Below, piece after piece: positions 61,114-64,000 of a stretch of DNA of 64,000 nucleotides. Both the position numbers and the translations under genes were made by a program. Within the stretch, counting starts at the first letter, position 1. Every line of letters starts with the position of its first letter. The stretch is from Sphingomonadales bacterium. GTDB lineage: Bacteria > Pseudomonadota > Alphaproteobacteria > Sphingomonadales > Sphingomonadaceae. The notes under the pieces were generated by a model. That model was not told the origin of the DNA. It worked only from the letters and a program-made list of their open reading frames with translations, and did no database searches. The stretch covers positions 1,134,501 through 1,198,500 of the forward strand of contig JADJXT010000002.1 in the NCBI GenBank assembly GCA_016720115.1. The letters run 5' to 3'.

Positions 61114-61699
61114 GCGTGAGAATTTCATCCAGCCAAGATTTCGGACGTAAATCCGGTCCTCCCAAACGATGGATGATTCCTCGAAAGTCTTGGACTGCCC
61201 CTTCTCGAAAATCTTCTTGTCGCAACCCACGAATTGCCCGCAACTCGTTTGTCAGAGACAACCATCTCGCCATTGCAACTTTAAGCTCATCTGGTTTAAC
61301 GCCTGCGTCTTGGAATACCTGAGCATAATCTTCAATTGCGCTGCGATGGGCGATCGCATTGTGCCGAATGGACAAAATGTCCTTTGCTTGGCAATTCGAA
61401 ATATCGATGCGTTTCTGCAGGACGCAGTGGTTTTGATATCGGGCCGTATCTAGGACGTCCTTTGCAACGCTCGGAAGCGAAATGCTCCGGAGAGTCTTTG
61501 TCCCACACAACCGCGCAATGAATGATCATACTAACAAAATGCGAGTGTTCGCTGAAACGGAAAAATCTGGATGATCGTTCAAGGTATCAAGAATTTGCGA
61601 ACGCGTAGGCTGCCCAAATGTGAACCACCAAAGGTCATAGAAAATGCGTGCGCGCACAATCTGTTGGGTTAGGATATGAAGCCGATCATCGACCGGCAT
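61109..61699 (-). pseudogene. HEPN-type (AbiU2-like) gene interrupted by one in-frame TGA
   Basis: One continuous frame of 197 codons, with an in-frame TGA at codon 58 (61526-61528), in the sequence ILLV-stop-SFIARLCGTKTL. The first part (MPVDDRLHILTQQIVRARIF, YDLWWFTFGQPT) and the second (LDTARYQNHCVLQKR, SIRHNAIAHRSAIEDY) look like halves of one helical HEPN domain. The RNase motif R-x5-H is seen as RHNAIAH. HEPN proteins are often RNases in toxin or phage-defence systems. The DNA is AT-rich compared with guaA. It lies 8 bp after guaA on the same strand and next to the VapC module. AbiU2 affiliation is tentative. Confidence 0.65.
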
Positions 61700-61707
61700 C
61701 TTTGATC

Positions 61708-63279
61708 TCACTCCCACTCAATCGTCCCCGGCGGTTTTGACGTATAGTCATACACCACGCGGTTGATGCCCTGCACCTCGTTGATAATCCGCGTCGCGAC
61801 GCGCGACAGGAAGGCGGCGTCGAAGGGGTAGATGTCGGCGGTCATGCCGTCGACCGAGGTGACGGCGCGGAGCGCGCAGACGCTGTCATAGGTGCGGCCA
61901 TCGCCCATTACGCCGACGGTGCGGACGGGGAGCAGGACGGCGAACGCCTGCCAGATCGCGTCGTACAGGCCGGCGCCCCGAATTTCTTCGAGATAGACCG
62001 CGTCGGCCTTGCGCAATATGTCGCAGCGTTCCTTGCTGACTTCGCCGGGGATGCGGATCGCAAGACCCGGGCCGGGGAATGGATGGCGGCCGACGAACTG
62101 GTCGTTGAGGCCAAGCTCACGGCCCAATGCGCGCACCTCATCCTTGAACAGTTCGCGCAGCGGCTCGACCAGCTTCATGTTCATGCGCTCGGGCAGCCCG
62201 CCGACATTGTGGTGGCTCTTGATCGTGACGCTCGGCCCGCCGGTGAAAGAAACGCTTTCGATCACATCGGGATAGAGCGTGCCCTGGGCCAGAAAATCGG
62301 CCCCGCCCAGCTTCTTCGCCTCTTCCTCGAACACGTTGATGAATTCGGCGCCGATGAATTTGCGCTTCTTCTCGGGATCGGTGACGCCTGCGAGCCCCGC
62401 CATGAAGCGTTCCTCTGCATCTACCACGACCAGCGGGATATTGTAATGGTCGCGGAACAGCCGCTCGACCTGTTCGCGTTCGTTGAGCCGCAGCAGGCCA
62501 TGGTCGACAAAGACGCAGGTCAGCTGGTCGCCGATCGCCTCGTGAATCAGGATCGCGGCAACCGATGAGTCAACACCACCGGACAACCCGCAGATCACTC
62601 GGCCCGAACCGACCTGCTCGCGGATTTCGGCAATCTTGGTCGCGCGGAATTCGGCCATCGTCCAGTCGCCCGAAAGGCCGCAGATCTTGTGCACGAAATT
62701 GGCAATCAGCTTCGCGCCATCAGGGGTATGCGCAACTTCGGGGTGGAATTGCGTGCCATAATAGCGGCGCTCGTCATCGGCGATCAGCGCAAAGGGCGCG
62801 CCGTCAGAGGTCGCGACAATGCGGAAACCGTCGGCAAAGCGCGTCACCTTGTCGCCATGGCTCATCCACACCTGATGCCGCTCGCCCACTTGCCAGAGGC
62901 CGTCGAACAAGATGCACTCTTCGGTCACGGTCAGGAAGGCGCGCCCGAATTCGCCGCCCTCGCCGGTTTCATGCCCGGGGCGGACTTCGCCGCCGAGCTG
63001 GTGGCTCATCACCTGCTGGCCATAGCAGATGCCGAGGATGGGAAGCCCGGAATCGAACAGGCATTGCGGCGCGCGCGGGCTGCCGTCTGCGGGCACCGAT
63101 GCGGGCGAACCCGAAAGGATGATCCCCTTGGGCTGCATCCGCCTGAACGCTTCTTCGGCGGCATTGAACGGGGCGATTTCGCTATACACCCCCGCCTCGC
63201 GCACGCGGCGGGCGATGAGCTGGGTCACTTGGCTACCGAAATCGACGATAAGGATGGAATCAGAAGGCTGAATCGACAT
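61708..63279 (-). CDS. guaA: GMP synthase (glutamine-hydrolysing)
   Basis: 523 aa. The glutamine amidotransferase domain has the catalytic Cys in LGICYGQQVM and the His/Glu in FHPEVAHT; the ATP-pyrophosphatase domain has SGGVDSSVAA; the C-terminal dimerisation domain ends GTIEWE. It makes GMP from XMP. Identification is secure. Confidence 0.98.
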   Translation of the reverse strand: MSIQPSDSILIVDFGSQVTQLIARRVREAGVYSEIAPFNAAEEAFRRMQPKGIILSGSPASVPADGSPRAPQCLFDSGLPILGICYGQQVMSHQLGGEVRPGHETGEGGEFGRAFLTVTEECILFDGLWQVGERHQVWMSHGDKVTRFADGFRIVATSDGAPFALIADDERRYYGTQFHPEVAHTPDGAKLIANFVHKICGLSGDWTMAEFRATKIAEIREQVGSGRVICGLSGGVDSSVAAILIHEAIGDQLTCVFVDHGLLRLNEREQVERLFRDHYNIPLVVVDAEERFMAGLAGVTDPEKKRKFIGAEFINVFEEEAKKLGGADFLAQGTLYPDVIESVSFTGGPSVTIKSHHNVGGLPERMNMKLVEPLRELFKDEVRALGRELGLNDQFVGRHPFPGPGLAIRIPGEVSKERCDILRKADAVYLEEIRGAGLYDAIWQAFAVLLPVRTVGVMGDGRTYDSVCALRAVTSVDGMTADIYPFDAAFLSRVATRIINEVQGINRVVYDYTSKPPGTIEWE

Positions 63280-63379
63280 GGCTGGCCGTTAATGAGGAAG
63301 CGCGCGCCTGTCCAGTTGCCAGTCGCGATATTGCCCGATATGCCGACGGTGGAGAAGGAATAGCGAGAGGGGAAAAATC

Positions 63380-63766
63380 ATGAATCTTGTGTTGCGCATT
63401 TTGGTGGGCCTGTGGGGCATCGGCATGGGCTTGCTCGCGGTGCAGGGAATACTCGACCCGAAAGTGTTTACAACGCAGTTCGGCATCGAAGCGCCCGGCG
63501 CATCGATCAACAGCGTGCGCAGCGATTTCGGCGCCTTTTTCTTCGTGTCGGCGGCCTGCGCGCTATGGGCTGCGGCACAGCCCGAAAAGGCAAGGCTGCT
63601 CTATGTGCCCGCCGCGCTCTACGGCACGGCACTGGTCGGCCGCCTGATCGGCCTCGGCCTTGGCGATCCCGCCTCGCCCGCCAATAATCAGGCGATGATT
63701 ATCGAGGGCGTGAGCGTGTTGCTGATGGTGTTCGCGGCGCGCCGTCTGGGTGCCGGCGCGCGCTAA
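63380..63766 (+). CDS. DUF4345-like small membrane protein
   Basis: 128 aa with four hydrophobic segments (about 5-22, 48-66, 73-92 and 106-121). The sequence FVSAACALWAAAQPEKARLL and the overall layout are those of DUF4345-like proteins, which have no known function. It stands alone between guaA (divergent) and a zinc-ribbon gene (convergent). Confidence 0.75.
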   Translation: MNLVLRILVGLWGIGMGLLAVQGILDPKVFTTQFGIEAPGASINSVRSDFGAFFFVSAACALWAAAQPEKARLLYVPAALYGTALVGRLIGLGLGDPASPANNQAMIIEGVSVLLMVFAARRLGAGAR

Positions 63767-63769
63767 ACT

Positions 63770-64000
63770 TCAGTCGAAAATTTCTTCGAGCCAGTTTTTC
63801 CGCCTTTTGTGCGAATAGTGGCCCTTATGGCCATAGCTTTGCTGGCCATAGCCCTGCGGCGGATAGGGCGTTTGCGGCGCGGCCTGTGGCGCTGATGCCG
63901 AAGAGGCAGGCGCCGCGCTCCGCTCGATAATCTTGTCGAGTTCGCCGCGATCGAGCCAGACGCCGCGGCATTGCGGGCAATAGTCGATCTCGATCCCCTG
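63770..64000 (-). CDS. Zinc-ribbon (zf-TFIIB) protein, 5' end missing
   Basis: The frame is open to the end of the window (77 codons), so the start lies beyond it. Visible: YCPQCRGVWLDRGELDKIIE, the zf-TFIIB signature with CxxC, then a Gln/Tyr/Gly-rich tail (GYGQQSYGHKGHYSHKRRKN) ending WLEEIFD. Members are small proteins of unknown function (COG3809). Confidence 0.88.
   Translation of the reverse strand, partial: QGIEIDYCPQCRGVWLDRGELDKIIERSAAPASSASAPQAAPQTPYPPQGYGQQSYGHKGHYSHKRRKNWLEEIFD

Noticed and set aside
61526..61528. Selenocysteine or programmed readthrough at the TGA in the HEPN gene
   Set aside because: No SECIS-like structure is apparent and no selenoprotein context; a plain nonsense change or sequencing error is simpler.

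Overview
The window is chromosomal DNA from a high-GC alphaproteobacterium, most likely of the Sphingomonadales (Sphingopyxis/Sphingorhabdus-like). This rests on protein flavour and context: a 41-aa bL36 variant, DUF2093, a TonB-dependent receptor beside an Asp/Asn hydroxylase, DUF3035 lipoproteins after lspA, and many short palindromic intergenic repeats. No plasmid, phage or rRNA/tRNA genes were seen. Genes are dense and housekeeping, with short accessory patches. The species call is inference; the gene calls come from the sequence.

Layout. 1-8.5 kb: end of purD, a membrane-anchored helix-hairpin-helix protein, an exported penicillin-acylase-type amidase, an exported M17 aminopeptidase, and clpB behind a sigma32-like promoter. 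8.5-14.6 kb: an accessory locus with a TPR-Asp/Asn beta-hydroxylase, a small exported protein, a sulfotransferase-like protein and a TonB-dependent receptor. 14.8-18.6 kb: a LytM lipoprotein, DUF2093, and a little-known cluster headed by a LuxR-type HTH protein with a C-terminal membrane helix. A MITE-like element (18.56-18.83 kb) splits two convergent stop codons. 18.8-24.1 kb: enoyl-CoA hydratase, a DUF389 protein, etfBA and sucC. 24.3-29.7 kb: a HAD phosphatase, rpmJ, a DUF4136 lipoprotein, an M14 carboxypeptidase, a DUF3592-like protein, a GNAT, gpmA and a GGDEF protein. 29.8-39.7 kb: purEK, folA, an M19 dipeptidase, ribF, a catalytically degenerate GDPD-like protein, ileS, lspA and two DUF3035 lipoproteins. 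39.7-47.2 kb: dxs, zur, merC, a DUF5655-TetR-PCuAC/DUF1579 operon with a palindromic operator, a CHAP protein and a STAS-like protein. 47.2-64 kb: uvrB, a PIN toxin/antitoxin pair, a Wzx/MurJ-type flippase, gpsA, tsaD, hemCD, a mitofilin-like protein, an esterase, GlpQ, a glycerate-kinase-like protein, an ArsC-like protein, a one-domain asparaginase, a second PIN module with a palindromic operator, a HEPN-type gene broken by one stop codon, guaA, a small membrane protein and a zinc-ribbon protein.

The most unusual signal is the short palindromic repeats. One family (9-bp CCCTCTCCC hairpins) sits in the intergenic DNA before ileS and again inside ileS, in frame, adding about 41 residues between the two signature motifs. 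A related composite with 8-bp CCTCCCCG/CGGGGAGG hairpins lies directly before ribF and lspA, and its last hairpin arm is the Shine-Dalgarno sequence of those genes. A similar hairpin carries the Shine-Dalgarno of the HAD gene. These repeats therefore appear to shape both a protein sequence and translation starts.
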